A stretch of DNA of 57,529 nucleotides from Paenibacillus koleovorans NBRC 103111 (GCF_004000845.1 NZ_BIMA01000040.1:1-57529); one strand, 5' to 3'. Positions 1-8,458 are shown, counted from the first letter of the stretch. The notes: generated by a model not told the origin, from the sequence alone. Numbers and translations are program-made.

Positions 1-323
1 GATCTTCCCTGATGGTTTTTCTTATTTACAAATCGGCGACAACCTCGCTAAACCATGTCTACATCGTCCGTCTACACTGTTCCTGGGACCCAAACCAACT
101 CAAAAGCAGGAAGGGATGAACATGAAATCATGAAAACAACCCCATTTTGGTTGGGCCGGGCTTATACTAAGCATCACGATGCTTGCGGTATCGGCTTGAA
201 CAGCCGGACCGGATCCGGGGGTGCGGATTCTGAACGCTCCTCCTCCAACTCGGCCCTAGAAGCTCATAATCTCTCAGATCGAGGGCATGCTAGTTGGAAC
301 GAATTGGTGTGAAGGTGACAAAA
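1..323. other. No convincing gene
   Basis: I see no credible gene here. The open frame at 55-312 (85 codons) has no ribosome binding site, no recognisable motif and an unconvincing composition. The stretch should be the 5' flank of the germination remnant at 324, but I could not pick a convincing promoter. No GerC-like lipoprotein coding is visible. Confidence 0.5.
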
Positions 324-1887
324 ATGGGAATCCTCCAAAACCTGTTCAATCGCAAACGAAAGCGGACCGACGGTCCAGACAACCATAAGCCTGTGACACC
401 CCCGCATGAGCGGCTGTCCCATCGGCTCGAGTCCAACTTGAACACAATCTGGACGTCGTTCGGGAACAGCACGGATTTGGTAGCGGCGGAGCTCCGCCTG
501 GAGCGGCCGAATATTACGCTTCGACTAGGCTATATGTATCTCTCCGGGATGGCCGATTCCTCCACCGTCCAAGAGAAGGTGAAGGAAGCGCTGTTGCAAG
601 ATTGGAACACGCTGTTGGATCAACCGGCGGAAGCGGTCCGGAAACAGCCGATGGAATGGCTTGCCAACCAAATTCCTGCGGTCATCGCCAAGAAGCGAAT
701 TGCCGATTTCTCCGATGTCTTCAAATGTATGCTGGCGGGTGACACCGTCCTGCTGCTCGATGGAGCGGACATGGGTCTGGTTGCAGATACCGCGGGGGAC
801 AACTGTCGCTCCATTGAGGAGCCGAACACCCAATCGGTCGTGCGCGGGCCGAGAGACGGATTTACGGAGTCGATGGACATGAACGTCGCCTTGCTCCGCA
901 AACGCATTCGTTCTCATGACCTGTGGCTCGAGTCGTCTACCATCGGCGTCGTGACGCAGACGCGAGTCGGCTATCTCTATCTCCATGGTATAGCCAACGA
1001 TAAAATCGTCGAGGAAGTCCGCCTCCGGCTATCGCGCATCGACATCGACGGCATTCTGGAGAGCGGCAATATCGAGGAGCTGATCCAGGACGAGACGTTC
1101 ACTCCGTTCCCGACCATGTACAACAGCGAGCGGCCCCGATGTAATCGCAGCCGGGCTGCTGGAAGGCCGGATTGCCATCGTTGTCGACGGCACACCGTTC
1201 GTACTCCTGGTCCCCGCGCTGTTCGTCCAGTTCATGCAGTCCGCTGAAGACTATTACCAGCGGGCCGAATTCGCGAGTTTGATCCGGATCCTGCGATACG
1301 TGTGTCTGTTCATCTCGCTGCTGGCTCCGGCGCTCTATATCGCCATCACGACGTTCCACCAAGAGCTGCTGCCGAGCTCGCTCCTGTTCAGCTTGGCGGC
1401 TCAACGCGAGGGGATCCCGTTCCCGGCGTTCATCGAAGCGGTCATCATGGAGATAACGTTCGAGATTTTGCGAGAAGCCGGCGTTCGATTGCCCAAGACT
1501 GTCGGGCAAGCCGTATCCATCGTGGGGGCGCTTGTAATCGGGCAGGCGGCGGTAGATGCCGGGCTCGTCTCGCCGGCGATGGTCATCGTTGTGGCCATTA
1601 CGGCGATCTCCAATTTCGTCATTCCCTCGTTCAGTATGGGGATTTCGATTCGAATATTGAGATTCATCCTCATGATTTTCGCTGCGACATTCGGCTTGTT
1701 CGGCGTAACAGTAGGATTACTGGCGATTGTGCAGCATATGGTCAGCCTGCGCTCCTTCGGAGTGCCTTACATGTCACCGGTCGCTCCGTTCGTAGTGGAA
1801 GATCAGAAGGATACGATTTTCCGCTTTCCGCTATGGAGTTTGTTCTCTAGGCCCAAATATATCAGCAAGAAAAAGGCGATTTTTTGA
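324..1887 (+). pseudogene. GerA-family spore germination protein, frameshifted
   Basis: This is the large subunit of a GerA-type nutrient germinant receptor, an inner spore-membrane protein. Family features are the soluble N-terminal part (frame from ATG 324, SD AAGGTG at 312) and a membrane part with the typical stretch AAGLLEGRIAIVVDGTPF, then FMQSAEDYYQR and the C-terminal MSPVAPF region. The two parts lie in different frames. The switch falls at a run of four C (1134-1137): the first frame leaves the family sequence after NSERP and dies at 1247, while the second frame, open from 1138 to 1887, continues with DVIAAGLLEG. Removing one C restores a full-length receptor. This is either a true frameshift mutation or a one-base sequencing error. 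The family assignment is firm; the loss of function is not proven. Confidence 0.85.
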
Positions 1888-2660
1888 CGACCCAGGTGCT
1901 GACGAACACCCCGATTCACTTCATCCATGTCATCTTTTTGCTGGTCGTGATTATGGGGGTGCGCAGCGGGTTGGAGACATTCACGCGGACGGCTGAAATT
2001 TTTTTCCCATGGGCGATGATGTTCTTCCTGATCATGGTTGTGCTGTTGCCGCCCGAGTTCCATTTCAACTTCTTGAGACCGGTGTTCAGTCAAGGAGTAG
2101 CACCGATAGTCGAAGCGGCGATCCCTCTGTGGAGCACTCCGTATATGGAATTAATCGTGATGCTCATGTTCCTGCCGTTCGTCTCAAGTGTGGCCAAAGC
2201 GCGCAAGGCGTTCTGGATCGGGACCTGCATTGGAGGGGTGTTAATCGCAATCATCTCGGTACTGTCCATTCTGGTGTTAGGCGTCGACTTGACCGCTACC
2301 CAGATGTACCCGAGCTATAGTTTGGCGAAAAAAATAAGCATTGGCAACTTTTTGGAACGGGTGGAGGTCGTGATGGCCGGCATCTGGTTCATTACGATTT
2401 ATTTCAAGCTGACGATCAGTTACTATGCCGGGGTTATGTCGTTCGCAGAAGTGTTCGGCCTGAAGGATACCCGTTCGTTGAACTTGCCGTTCGGCATTCT
2501 CTTAATCGTGCTCTCGATCGTCGTTTATCCTGATGTCGCGTACTTCATGAAGTTTGCTTCCAAGATCGATTTTGCCTATTCGATTCCTTACGCTCTGGGG
2601 TTTCCGTTGTTGATTTGGCTCGTAGCCGCGATTCGGAAGCTGAAGGACAAGGAAAGATAG
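1872..2660 (+). pseudogene. GerB-family germination permease, N-terminally truncated
   Basis: This is an endospore germination permease of the GerAB type (APC-like superfamily), normally about 365 residues with ten membrane helices and encoded beside GerA. Here homology begins in mid-protein: the frame reads GDFLTTQVLTNTPIHF from about 1875, a segment that in intact homologues lies roughly 110 residues from the N-terminus, and continues through GLETFTRTAEIFFPWAMM to the normal C-terminus. The 258-codon frame has only an internal TTG (1884) as start, with no ribosome binding site. Its beginning overlaps the last codons of the preceding GerA frame, as expected if a deletion removed the GerA/GerB junction. 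No GerC follows. It is probably a non-functional remnant. Confidence 0.8.
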
Positions 2661-2670
2661 AAGTTTCTGT

Positions 2671-2699
2671 ATAAAGAAATTTCCTGATAAAGAAATTTC
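2671..2699. repeat. 13-bp direct repeat, ATAAAGAAATTTC twice
   Basis: ATAAAGAAATTTC occurs exactly at 2671-2683 and 2687-2699, a 16-bp period. Each copy contains the palindrome GAAATTTC. It lies just upstream of the promoter of the ArsR gene and may be part of a regulatory array. Confidence 0.7.
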
Positions 2700-2701
2700 A
2701 C

Positions 2702-2730
2702 TTGAAGGAATATTCCTTATATGGTATATT
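2702..2730 (+). promoter_or_regulatory. Promoter with embedded operator of the ArsR operon
   Basis: A sigma-A-type promoter is readable: -35 TTGAAG (2702-2707), a 17-bp spacer and -10 TATATT (2725-2730). A perfect 14-bp palindrome, AAGGAATATTCCTT (2705-2718), overlaps the -35 box and spacer. That is where an ArsR-type repressor would block RNA polymerase, so autoregulation by the gene at 2782 is likely. The binding itself is inferred. Confidence 0.6.
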
Positions 2731-2781
2731 GAGTTCAAGCAATCGGGATTCAACCACTGTCGGCTTAGAAAGGAGGCTGTC

Positions 2782-3123
2782 ATGGACGCTGCAACGTTAC
2801 TCGCCATTGCGGAGCCCAATCGGATTAACATCATCGAACTGCTTCGCAACGTAGGGGCGCTGACGCTGGGGGAAATCGCCGGACGTCTCGGGCTGCGCCT
2901 GCCGCAATCGTCAAAGCACATGCGTGTGCTGGCGGATGCCGGCATCGTACAAGTGCAAGCCGATGCCAATCGGCGTATATTCCAGCTGCGGCAGGAGCCT
3001 TTCATCGAGCTGGACCATTGGGCGAAATCGTTCATCCAGGTGAAGGAAGAACAGTACGACCGATTCGACGCACTACTACAAAAAGTAAAACAACAAAAAC
3101 TAAACGAACAAAAAGGAGAATGA
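2782..3123 (+). CDS. ArsR-family HTH transcriptional regulator
   Basis: A 113-residue winged-helix DNA-binding protein of the ArsR/SmtB fold. The core helix-turn-helix is visible at about residues 30-60 (TLGEIAGRLGLRLPQSSKHMRVL), followed by the wing around ADANRRIFQL. The N-terminal segment, MDAATLLAIAEPNRINIIELL, is typical of the ArsR subgroup encoded beside AHSA1/START-domain proteins. I see no ArsR-type cysteine pair, so metal sensing is unlikely. The start is set by AAAGGAGG a few bases before ATG 2782. The stop lies 2 bp before the next gene's start, so the two are one operon, probably repressed by this protein through the palindrome at 2705-2718. Confidence 0.9.
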   Translation: MDAATLLAIAEPNRINIIELLRNVGALTLGEIAGRLGLRLPQSSKHMRVLADAGIVQVQADANRRIFQLRQEPFIELDHWAKSFIQVKEEQYDRFDALLQKVKQQKLNEQKGE

Positions 3124-3125
3124 AC

Positions 3126-3605
3126 ATGTCCACTACTATTACAGCCGAACCGGGAACTCAAGAAATCTTAACGAGCCGCGTCTTCGACGCCCCTCGCGAT
3201 CTCGTCTACTCCGTCTACACCGATCCAACGACGGTTCCCGACTGGTATGGCCCTGCTTACTTGACGACAGTCGTCGACCAGATGGAAGTGAAGAAAGGCG
3301 GCGTCTTCCGGTACATCCAGCGCGATCCGAGCGGCGGGGAACATTGCTTCAATGGGGTGTATCACACTTGCAGAGCTTCTGAGCTTCTTGTGCATACGTT
3401 TGAATACGAAGGAGCCCCGGATTCCATCGGGCTCGTCACCATCACCTTCGAGGATGCGCCTGGCGGCATGACGAAGCTTACGGAAGTGTCGCTGTTCCCT
3501 TCCGTAGAAGTACGCGACGCCGTCGTGAATTCCGGCATGGAAGCAGGCGCGCGCGAGTTGATGGATCGTTTGGCGGCATTGCTTGCCAAGAAGCAAGGCA
3601 AATAA
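3126..3605 (+). CDS. AHSA1/START-like (SRPBCC) domain protein
   Basis: A 159-residue protein of the activator-of-Hsp90-ATPase-1-like branch of the SRPBCC superfamily, a helix-grip fold with a hydrophobic ligand cavity. Family signatures are the N-terminal strand plus FDAPRDLVYSVYTDP, then DWYGP, the GGVFRYIQRDPSG region, and a C-terminal helix (MEAGARELMDRLAALL). ATG 3126 is preferred over ATG 3120 because the AAAGGAG at 3112-3118 is correctly spaced only for the former. It is co-transcribed with the ArsR regulator immediately upstream, a pairing common in Firmicutes. The ligand is unknown. Confidence 0.85.
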   Translation: MSTTITAEPGTQEILTSRVFDAPRDLVYSVYTDPTTVPDWYGPAYLTTVVDQMEVKKGGVFRYIQRDPSGGEHCFNGVYHTCRASELLVHTFEYEGAPDSIGLVTITFEDAPGGMTKLTEVSLFPSVEVRDAVVNSGMEAGARELMDRLAALLAKKQGK

Positions 3606-3621
3606 GCGGGTGGTATGCAAA

Positions 3622-3660
3622 AAAAACCGTCCTGGCCCTTTGGGGAGCCGGACGGTTTTT
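3622..3660. terminator. Bidirectional rho-independent terminator
   Basis: AAAAACCGTCC (3622-3632) pairs with GGACGGTTTTT (3650-3660) around a GC-rich inner part. The stem has an A-run on one side and a T-run on the other, so it can stop both the plus-strand SRPBCC operon and the minus-strand RNase J gene. Confidence 0.85.
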
Positions 3661-3663
3661 GTT

Positions 3664-5331
3664 TTAAACTTGAATCATGATCGGTACGATCATCGGTCTT
3701 CGTTTCGTCTGCATGTAGAGATATTTGCCCAATACGTCCTTCAGCGTCTGCTTGTATAGTCCGCTCTGGTTCGTGTTTGACTCCAACCAATGATTTACGG
3801 TCTTGAGGGTGAGGCGGTTCACTTCCTCCATCAGCTTCTCAGACTCGCGTACATAGACGAATCCCCTGGAAATCACATCCGGCCCGGACAGCAGCTGGTT
3901 GTCGTTTTTGCTGAGCGTCACGATCACAATCAGGATACCGTCCTCCGACAGTAGCTTGCGGTCCCGCAGCACGATATTGCCTATGTCGCCGATACCAAGC
4001 CCGTCGACCAACGTGTTTCCGGTCGGAACCTTGCGGCTTTGGCTGGCCATGCCGTTCTGAATGTCGACGACATCGCCATTGCTCAGGACGAATATGTTCT
4101 CCGTCGCCACTCCAACCGATTGGGCGAGCCAGGAGTGCTGATGCAGCATCCGATATTCTCCGTGGATGGGGATGAAATATTTCGGCCGCATAAGCGTCAG
4201 CATCAGCTTCAGCTCCTCCTGGCTCGCATGGCCGGAGACGTGCATGCCGGTCATGCTGCCCGAGCCGTAGACGACTTTCGCGCGCAGCTGGAACAGATTG
4301 TCCACGATCCGGGCGACATTGCGCTCATTGCCCGGGATCGGCGTAGCCGCGATAATGACCGTATCGCCGGGCAATATTCCGATCTGCCGGTGGTTGTTGC
4401 TCGAGATCCGTGCCAATGCGGCCATCGGCTCTCCTTGGCTGCCGGTGCATAGAATGGCCACTTGCTCGGGAGCGTAATGATCGACCTCGCTCGGGTCGAT
4501 CAGCATCTCGTCCGGCATGCGCAGGTAGCCGAGATTCAAGGCGATCGTTACCACGTTTACCATGCTTCGGCCGACTAGCGCCAGCCTCCGGTTCGTCTTG
4601 AAGGCGGCGTCGATCACCTGCTGGAGCCGATGGACGTTCGAGGCGAAGGTCGAGATGAACAGCTTGCCCGTCGCACGGCGGAACGCTTCCTCGAGATGCT
4701 CGCCTACGAGCCGCTCGGACGGCGTAAAGCCGGGACGTTCGGCGTTCGTGCTCTCCGACAGCAGCGCCAGGACGCCGTTGAGTCCGATGTCGGCCATTTT
4801 ATGAATATCCGAATATTGCTCGTTCACCGGGGTGAGGTCGAACTTGAAGTCGCCGGTGTGCACGACGGTCCCTTCCGGCGTATCGATGACGATGCCCAGG
4901 CAATCCGGAATGCTGTGATTGGTAGCGAAAAAGCGCAGCTTTAGCTGTCCCAATGTAAGGCGCGTTTTGGAATCAATCTCATACAGCTCTGTCTTTCGCA
5001 GCAGACCGTGTTCGGTAAGCTTGGCTTCGATAAGTCCGACCGTCAGGCGAGTGGCGTAGAGCGGCATGTTCAGCTGCTTGAGAATATAAGGGATGCCGCC
5101 GATATGGTCTTCGTGTCCGTGCGTCACAACCATCGCGCGAATTTTGTCCGCGTGTTCGATCAAGTAGCTGATATCAGGCACAATTAGATCGATGCCGAGC
5201 AGGTTCTCGTCGGGAAACTTGGAGCCGCAATCGATTACGACCAAGTCGTCGCCGTATTGAATTACATACATGTTTTTGCCAATTTCACTTATCCCGCCTA
5301 AGGCAAAGATGGACAGACGCTCATTCGACAC
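3664..5331 (-). CDS. rnj: Ribonuclease J
   Basis: A 555-residue metallo-beta-lactamase/beta-CASP ribonuclease, the same length as B. subtilis RNase J1. It would act in the cytoplasm as a 5'-3' exonuclease and endonuclease in mRNA turnover and RNA maturation. The zinc site is intact: HGHEDH at residues 71-76, HTGDFKFD further on, and HVSGHASQEELKLM in the beta-CASP part. The C-terminus ends TKRRPMIVPIMIQV, as in the family. Features are mixed between J1 (intact HGHEDH) and J2 (NAERPGFTPSE, RGFVYVRESE), so I do not assign a number. The start is GTG 5331 with GGGAGGAAG upstream. It is a single gene ending at a shared terminator. Confidence 0.95.
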   Translation of the reverse strand: MSNERLSIFALGGISEIGKNMYVIQYGDDLVVIDCGSKFPDENLLGIDLIVPDISYLIEHADKIRAMVVTHGHEDHIGGIPYILKQLNMPLYATRLTVGLIEAKLTEHGLLRKTELYEIDSKTRLTLGQLKLRFFATNHSIPDCLGIVIDTPEGTVVHTGDFKFDLTPVNEQYSDIHKMADIGLNGVLALLSESTNAERPGFTPSERLVGEHLEEAFRRATGKLFISTFASNVHRLQQVIDAAFKTNRRLALVGRSMVNVVTIALNLGYLRMPDEMLIDPSEVDHYAPEQVAILCTGSQGEPMAALARISSNNHRQIGILPGDTVIIAATPIPGNERNVARIVDNLFQLRAKVVYGSGSMTGMHVSGHASQEELKLMLTLMRPKYFIPIHGEYRMLHQHSWLAQSVGVATENIFVLSNGDVVDIQNGMASQSRKVPTGNTLVDGLGIGDIGNIVLRDRKLLSEDGILIVIVTLSKNDNQLLSGPDVISRGFVYVRESEKLMEEVNRLTLKTVNHWLESNTNQSGLYKQTLKDVLGKYLYMQTKRRPMIVPIMIQV

Positions 5332-5503
5332 TTTCGCTTCCTCCCGGGCTCGGCCAGTTTATCCAGCTTTGGTTTTCCCGCCCGCCGATTCCTATATGCA
5401 AAAGAGGAAGCTAGAATATCGTGTCAGTCGCTTGCAGCGCATACGGAGAGCCGATCAGGGAGATCGTAAGGAGGAGTTCGAAACCTGTTGGAGGTGAACC
5501 GGC

Positions 5504-5644
5504 ATGCCCAAAGGAAGAAAAAACAACGAAGGCAACAAGTACAATACAAATCCGAATTATGCGGCACAAGTCATCAAAAATCGCGAAGCGCATCCTGCTC
5601 AGAACAATCCTCGCGAAGGCGACGATATGCCGCGGCATAATTAA
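5504..5644 (+). CDS. Small basic hydrophilic protein, 46 aa
   Basis: A 46-codon frame starts with ATG 5504 behind GGAGGTG (about 5490) and ends at TAA 5644, directly followed by a strong terminator. That arrangement supports a real gene. The protein is rich in Asn, Lys, Arg and His, begins MPKGRKNNEGNKYNTNPNY and ends MPRHN, with no membrane segment. Its size and composition recall small spore-associated proteins of Bacilli, but I do not recognise the family. It diverges from RNase J. Confidence 0.65.
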   Translation: MPKGRKNNEGNKYNTNPNYAAQVIKNREAHPAQNNPREGDDMPRHN

Positions 5645-5656
5645 TTTTCTCCAAAT

Positions 5657-5708
5657 CACCTCGGCTCGTGGAACGCAGTGGGCTTCCGCGGGTTGAGGTG
5701 TTTTTTTT
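5657..5708 (+). terminator. Rho-independent terminator
   Basis: The outer stem is CACCTC/GAGGTG (5657-5662 with 5695-5700), the inner stem is CGTGGAA with TTCCGCG, and eight T follow (5701-5708). It terminates the small gene at 5504-5644. Confidence 0.85.
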
Positions 5709-5717
5709 GCGTTCCGA

Positions 5718-6335
5718 TTAGGTTGTGTGCGAGCGTTTGCTAAGCAAATAAATGTAAATGAGATCAAGCAGCAGAATCGAGACATACAGCACATTGAGTA
5801 AAAAGTCGTCCGGGTTCAAGCGATAGTAGACGAGCGAGGCGCAGAACGTGCCTAACATTTTGGCGTAGCCGATCAGGACCGACTGTCCGGTTGTACTTTG
5901 CGTCAGCACCATGCGAACGAACAGGAGCGACATCATCAGGTTGATGCCGAAGCCGGTGTAGATGCCCGCCGCATCGTCGAAATCCAGCGAAAACCCGACC
6001 TGCAGAAGGAAGGCTAGCAGCAGGGAGAAGGACAGTACGATCGCTTTGAAGCGGTTCGACGCCCATAGCCCGTTCTTGGTGTAACGCAGAAACAAATAAA
6101 GGATGACGAGGTCGAGCGCGAGCCAGATTGCGGTACCGAGATCGCGCAGCCAGCCGTGGGGGAACACGAACAAATAGATGAACTCCCACATGAGGTTGGC
6201 GCATAAGGCGGCGAAGGGTATACCGCAGGTGCGATCGCGAAAGCCTTTCCAGATAATCAGCACATAAGCGAGAGACCAGAATACAAAAATGCCCACTAAC
6301 AACAGAAACTGAAACGGGGAATCGATGTCCGGCAT
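5718..6335 (-). CDS. Polytopic membrane protein resembling Pyr4/PaxB-type terpene cyclases
   Basis: A 205-residue protein with about seven hydrophobic segments. Its pattern resembles the integral-membrane terpene cyclases of fungal meroterpenoid and indole-diterpene pathways (Pyr4, PaxB) and their bacterial relatives: a loop GFRDRTCGIP, then CANLMWEFIYLFV with Glu51, and near the C-terminus LLLDLIYIYLL with Asp191. In Pyr4 a Glu in the equivalent WEFIY helix and an Asp in the last helices are the catalytic acids. Start ATG 6335 has AAGGGTG upstream. No prenyltransferase or epoxidase lies nearby, so a cyclase role is uncertain. It could simply be an uncharacterised membrane protein sharing the fold. 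The topology is certain; the family is a motif-based inference. Confidence 0.6.
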   Translation of the reverse strand: MPDIDSPFQFLLLVGIFVFWSLAYVLIIWKGFRDRTCGIPFAALCANLMWEFIYLFVFPHGWLRDLGTAIWLALDLVILYLFLRYTKNGLWASNRFKAIVLSFSLLLAFLLQVGFSLDFDDAAGIYTGFGINLMMSLLFVRMVLTQSTTGQSVLIGYAKMLGTFCASLVYYRLNPDDFLLNVLYVSILLLDLIYIYLLSKRSHTT

Positions 6336-6431
6336 TATTTCACACCCTTGTACACAGGATTACTAGACGATATGAGGGACGGGCCGTGGATATGAGTAGC
6401 GGACTCCGATTCTGTTGCTATCTTCGGCTGA

Positions 6432-6496
6432 TTGACGGATCTGGGGAATGCGAGTATGATAAATCAGTAGTTTAGTAAACTAGTAAATTAGTAAAT
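6432..6496 (+). promoter_or_regulatory. Promoter and operator-like repeats of the MFS gene
   Basis: -35 TTGACG (6432-6437), a 17-bp spacer and -10 TATGAT (6455-6460). A perfect palindrome, AGTTTAGTAAACT (6469-6481), sits at the expected transcription start and runs into three tandem octamers, TAGTAAAC, TAGTAAAT, TAGTAAAT (6473-6496). The palindrome resembles TetR-family operators. No regulator gene is adjacent. Confidence 0.65.
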
Positions 6497-6517
6497 GAAA
6501 AATTGAGGTGAAAAGTG

Positions 6518-7762
6518 ATGTTGTGGAAAAATCGTTATGTGCGGACGATCCTGCTGTCGCGTGTTTTGCTGCAGCTTGGCATCTGGATTCGCAACTTTGC
6601 GATTCTGCTTTATGTGACCGAGTGGACGAACGACGATCCGGTTTCGGTATCGCTGATTTCCGTGGCGGAGTTCGCCCCGATCTTTCTGTTCGCGTTGATC
6701 GGAGGGACGCTTGCCGACCGTTGGCGGCCGAAGCGGACGATGGTGTGGACCGACGTGCTATCCATGCTGTCAGTGATGGCGGTACTTATCGCGCTGCGCG
6801 ACGGAGGATGGATTCCTTTATTGGTGGGTTCCTTCGTCTCCGCGAGCTTGTCGCAGCTGTCCCAGCCGTCCGCGATGAAATTGTATAAGCGCCATGTGCC
6901 GGAGGAGCAATTGCAAGCGGTGATGGCTATGTCCCAGTCGATGGTTGCGTTTTTTACGGTGTTGGGTCCAGTTGTCGGAGCATTCGTCTATATGAGGTTT
7001 GGGATTGACGCATCGCTTGTGGCGACAGCCGTACTGTTCTTTGGTTCCGCTGTGGTGCTGACTATGCTTCCTCGCGATGAGATGCGTGATGTTGCAGGGG
7101 CTGGTTGGGCTGGTGCTGGGGGAGGAGGAGGTGCGGCGCAGGTGAGCTTTTGGGAGGAAATGAAGGCGGGGATGCGGTACATTGCGGGCAACCGGGCGCT
7201 TCGCACACTGAGCTCTACCTTCGCTGCGGCCGGTCTGGCGGCCGGACTGATCCAGCCGCTGCTCATCTTCATCGTAATGGAGAAGCTGGGGATGGACAAA
7301 CCTTTTGTACAGTGGGTACTCATGGTGAACGGGGCGGCGATGTTAGTAGGCGGCGGTCTGATCATGGGCATCGCGAAAAAAGTAAGGCCGCAGCATCTAT
7401 TGGCGATCGGTCTACTGGTGAGTGCCGGGTGTACCGTCGCAGTAGGGGCTTCGTCCTGGATCTGGCTCTCGCTCACGTTGCAGGTGATCAGCGGGTTGTT
7501 CTATCCCTGTATCCAGGTGGGCATCCAGACCTTGCTTTTCCGAAACACCGAGGGGGCCTACATCGGCCGTGTCTCCGGCGCGATCACGCCGATTTTTATG
7601 GGGATGATGGTGCTGGGGATGTTGGCTGGCGGGTTCTTGAAGGACTGGTTGACGTTATTCCCGGTTTATGTGATGAGCGGAGCGTTGCTGGTGATTGGCG
7701 CGCTGCTGCTCTTGCCGCTTCTGGCGGAGAAGCCGGCAGCGAGGCGTGAGCTTGGAGCGTAG
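6518..7762 (+). CDS. MFS transporter, EntS/macrolide-efflux-like
   Basis: A 414-residue twelve-helix secondary transporter of the plasma membrane, of the MFS subgroup that includes enterobactin exporter EntS and Mef-type drug efflux. Evidence: the RNxAILLYVTEW first helix, the loop-2/3 motif GGTLADRWRPKRTMVW, and a second-half ERNTEGAYIGRVSGA-like segment (FRNTEGAYIGRV). The central loop carries an unusual Gly/Ala-rich linker (AGAGWAGAGGGGGAA). ATG 6518 is chosen over GTG 6515 because GAGGTG (6505-6510) is better spaced. It has its own promoter with an operator-like palindrome, so it is probably inducible. The substrate is unknown. Confidence 0.88.
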   Translation: MLWKNRYVRTILLSRVLLQLGIWIRNFAILLYVTEWTNDDPVSVSLISVAEFAPIFLFALIGGTLADRWRPKRTMVWTDVLSMLSVMAVLIALRDGGWIPLLVGSFVSASLSQLSQPSAMKLYKRHVPEEQLQAVMAMSQSMVAFFTVLGPVVGAFVYMRFGIDASLVATAVLFFGSAVVLTMLPRDEMRDVAGAGWAGAGGGGGAAQVSFWEEMKAGMRYIAGNRALRTLSSTFAAAGLAAGLIQPLLIFIVMEKLGMDKPFVQWVLMVNGAAMLVGGGLIMGIAKKVRPQHLLAIGLLVSAGCTVAVGASSWIWLSLTLQVISGLFYPCIQVGIQTLLFRNTEGAYIGRVSGAITPIFMGMMVLGMLAGGFLKDWLTLFPVYVMSGALLVIGALLLLPLLAEKPAARRELGA

Positions 7763-7779
7763 AGTGGAGTAGGGTTGGG

Positions 7780-8070
7780 ATGTTGTTAAGGTGGGTTAAT
7801 TGGCCGTGGTTGAGCAGGAGTTTGCTGCTTGGCTGCGGCTTCGACCAGAAAAAAGCGATGGAACTGGCGAAAGCATACACCAAACAGGAGTTTGGGATGC
7901 TGGGGTACTTGGACGGTATAACATTCGTGAACTTTTCGAGCGAGACAACTACAGGGAAAGTGATGTTTCAGGTCTTTAATCCGGGTGCTGGTGGGACTGC
8001 CACGATCGATTGGCTGACAGTAGACCTGCAAACCGGCACCGTAACCGCAATGGTTAACATCAGAAAGTGA
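7780..8070 (+). CDS. Hypothetical protein, possibly a PepSY-like remnant
   Basis: A 96-codon frame without a good ribosome binding site. The second half (KAMELAKAYTKQEFGML onward, ending TVDLQTGTVTAMVNIRK) is a plausible small alpha/beta domain like PepSY. It is preceded by LLLGC, which resembles a lipobox but lacks a proper charged N-region. It may be a degenerate lipoprotein or a gene with an unrecognised start. It lies 17 bp after the MFS gene in the same direction. Confidence 0.4.
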   Translation: MLLRWVNWPWLSRSLLLGCGFDQKKAMELAKAYTKQEFGMLGYLDGITFVNFSSETTTGKVMFQVFNPGAGGTATIDWLTVDLQTGTVTAMVNIRK

Positions 8071-8209
8071 CTGGGAAAAATAAGCTGACGCTATCGTTAC
8101 TACTTAGGTCTCTGCTCGTCCTCTGAGGAATTTTGTTCAACTCGTGCAAATTGTCACGATCGGATGAATGGATGAAATAGACAGGGAGGCAACCATCAAG
8201 ACTTTTTCT

Positions 8210-8340
8210 CGGACACAGATGACCTTGTTTGTTACAAAAGTAGCGGTTTCGTGAGTTTGGCGGACACAGATGAGCTTATTTATCCGTAAAGTGGCGATTT
8301 ATTCACTTTGGAACTCGAATAAGGGCTCGTGTGTCCGCTA
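8210..8340. repeat. Tandem 51-bp repeat with inverted partner
   Basis: Two 51-bp units, 8210-8260 and 8261-8311, both begin CGGACACAGATGA and share a ...AAAGTnGCGnTTT... core and a TTTGG end. Downstream, AATAAGGGCTCGTGTGTCCGC (about 8318-8338) is a near inverted copy of the head of unit 2, so a long imperfect hairpin can form. No coding is visible. It looks like a genome-dispersed intergenic repeat of the REP/MITE-like kind. Confidence 0.65.
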
Positions 8341-8458
8341 AATGTTCAAAACACGCTGAAAGAAGCACAATAACGAATCTCCTGTCCGCTAAACCTGGCG
8401 ACCCGGCATTCCTCAACTGCCAGAGCTCTACATAGCCCGCCTCCGACCGCCTCATCTA

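Noticed and set aside
55-312. 85-codon plus-strand frame at the window start
   Set aside because: No ribosome binding site, no motif, and it runs into the leader of the germination remnant.
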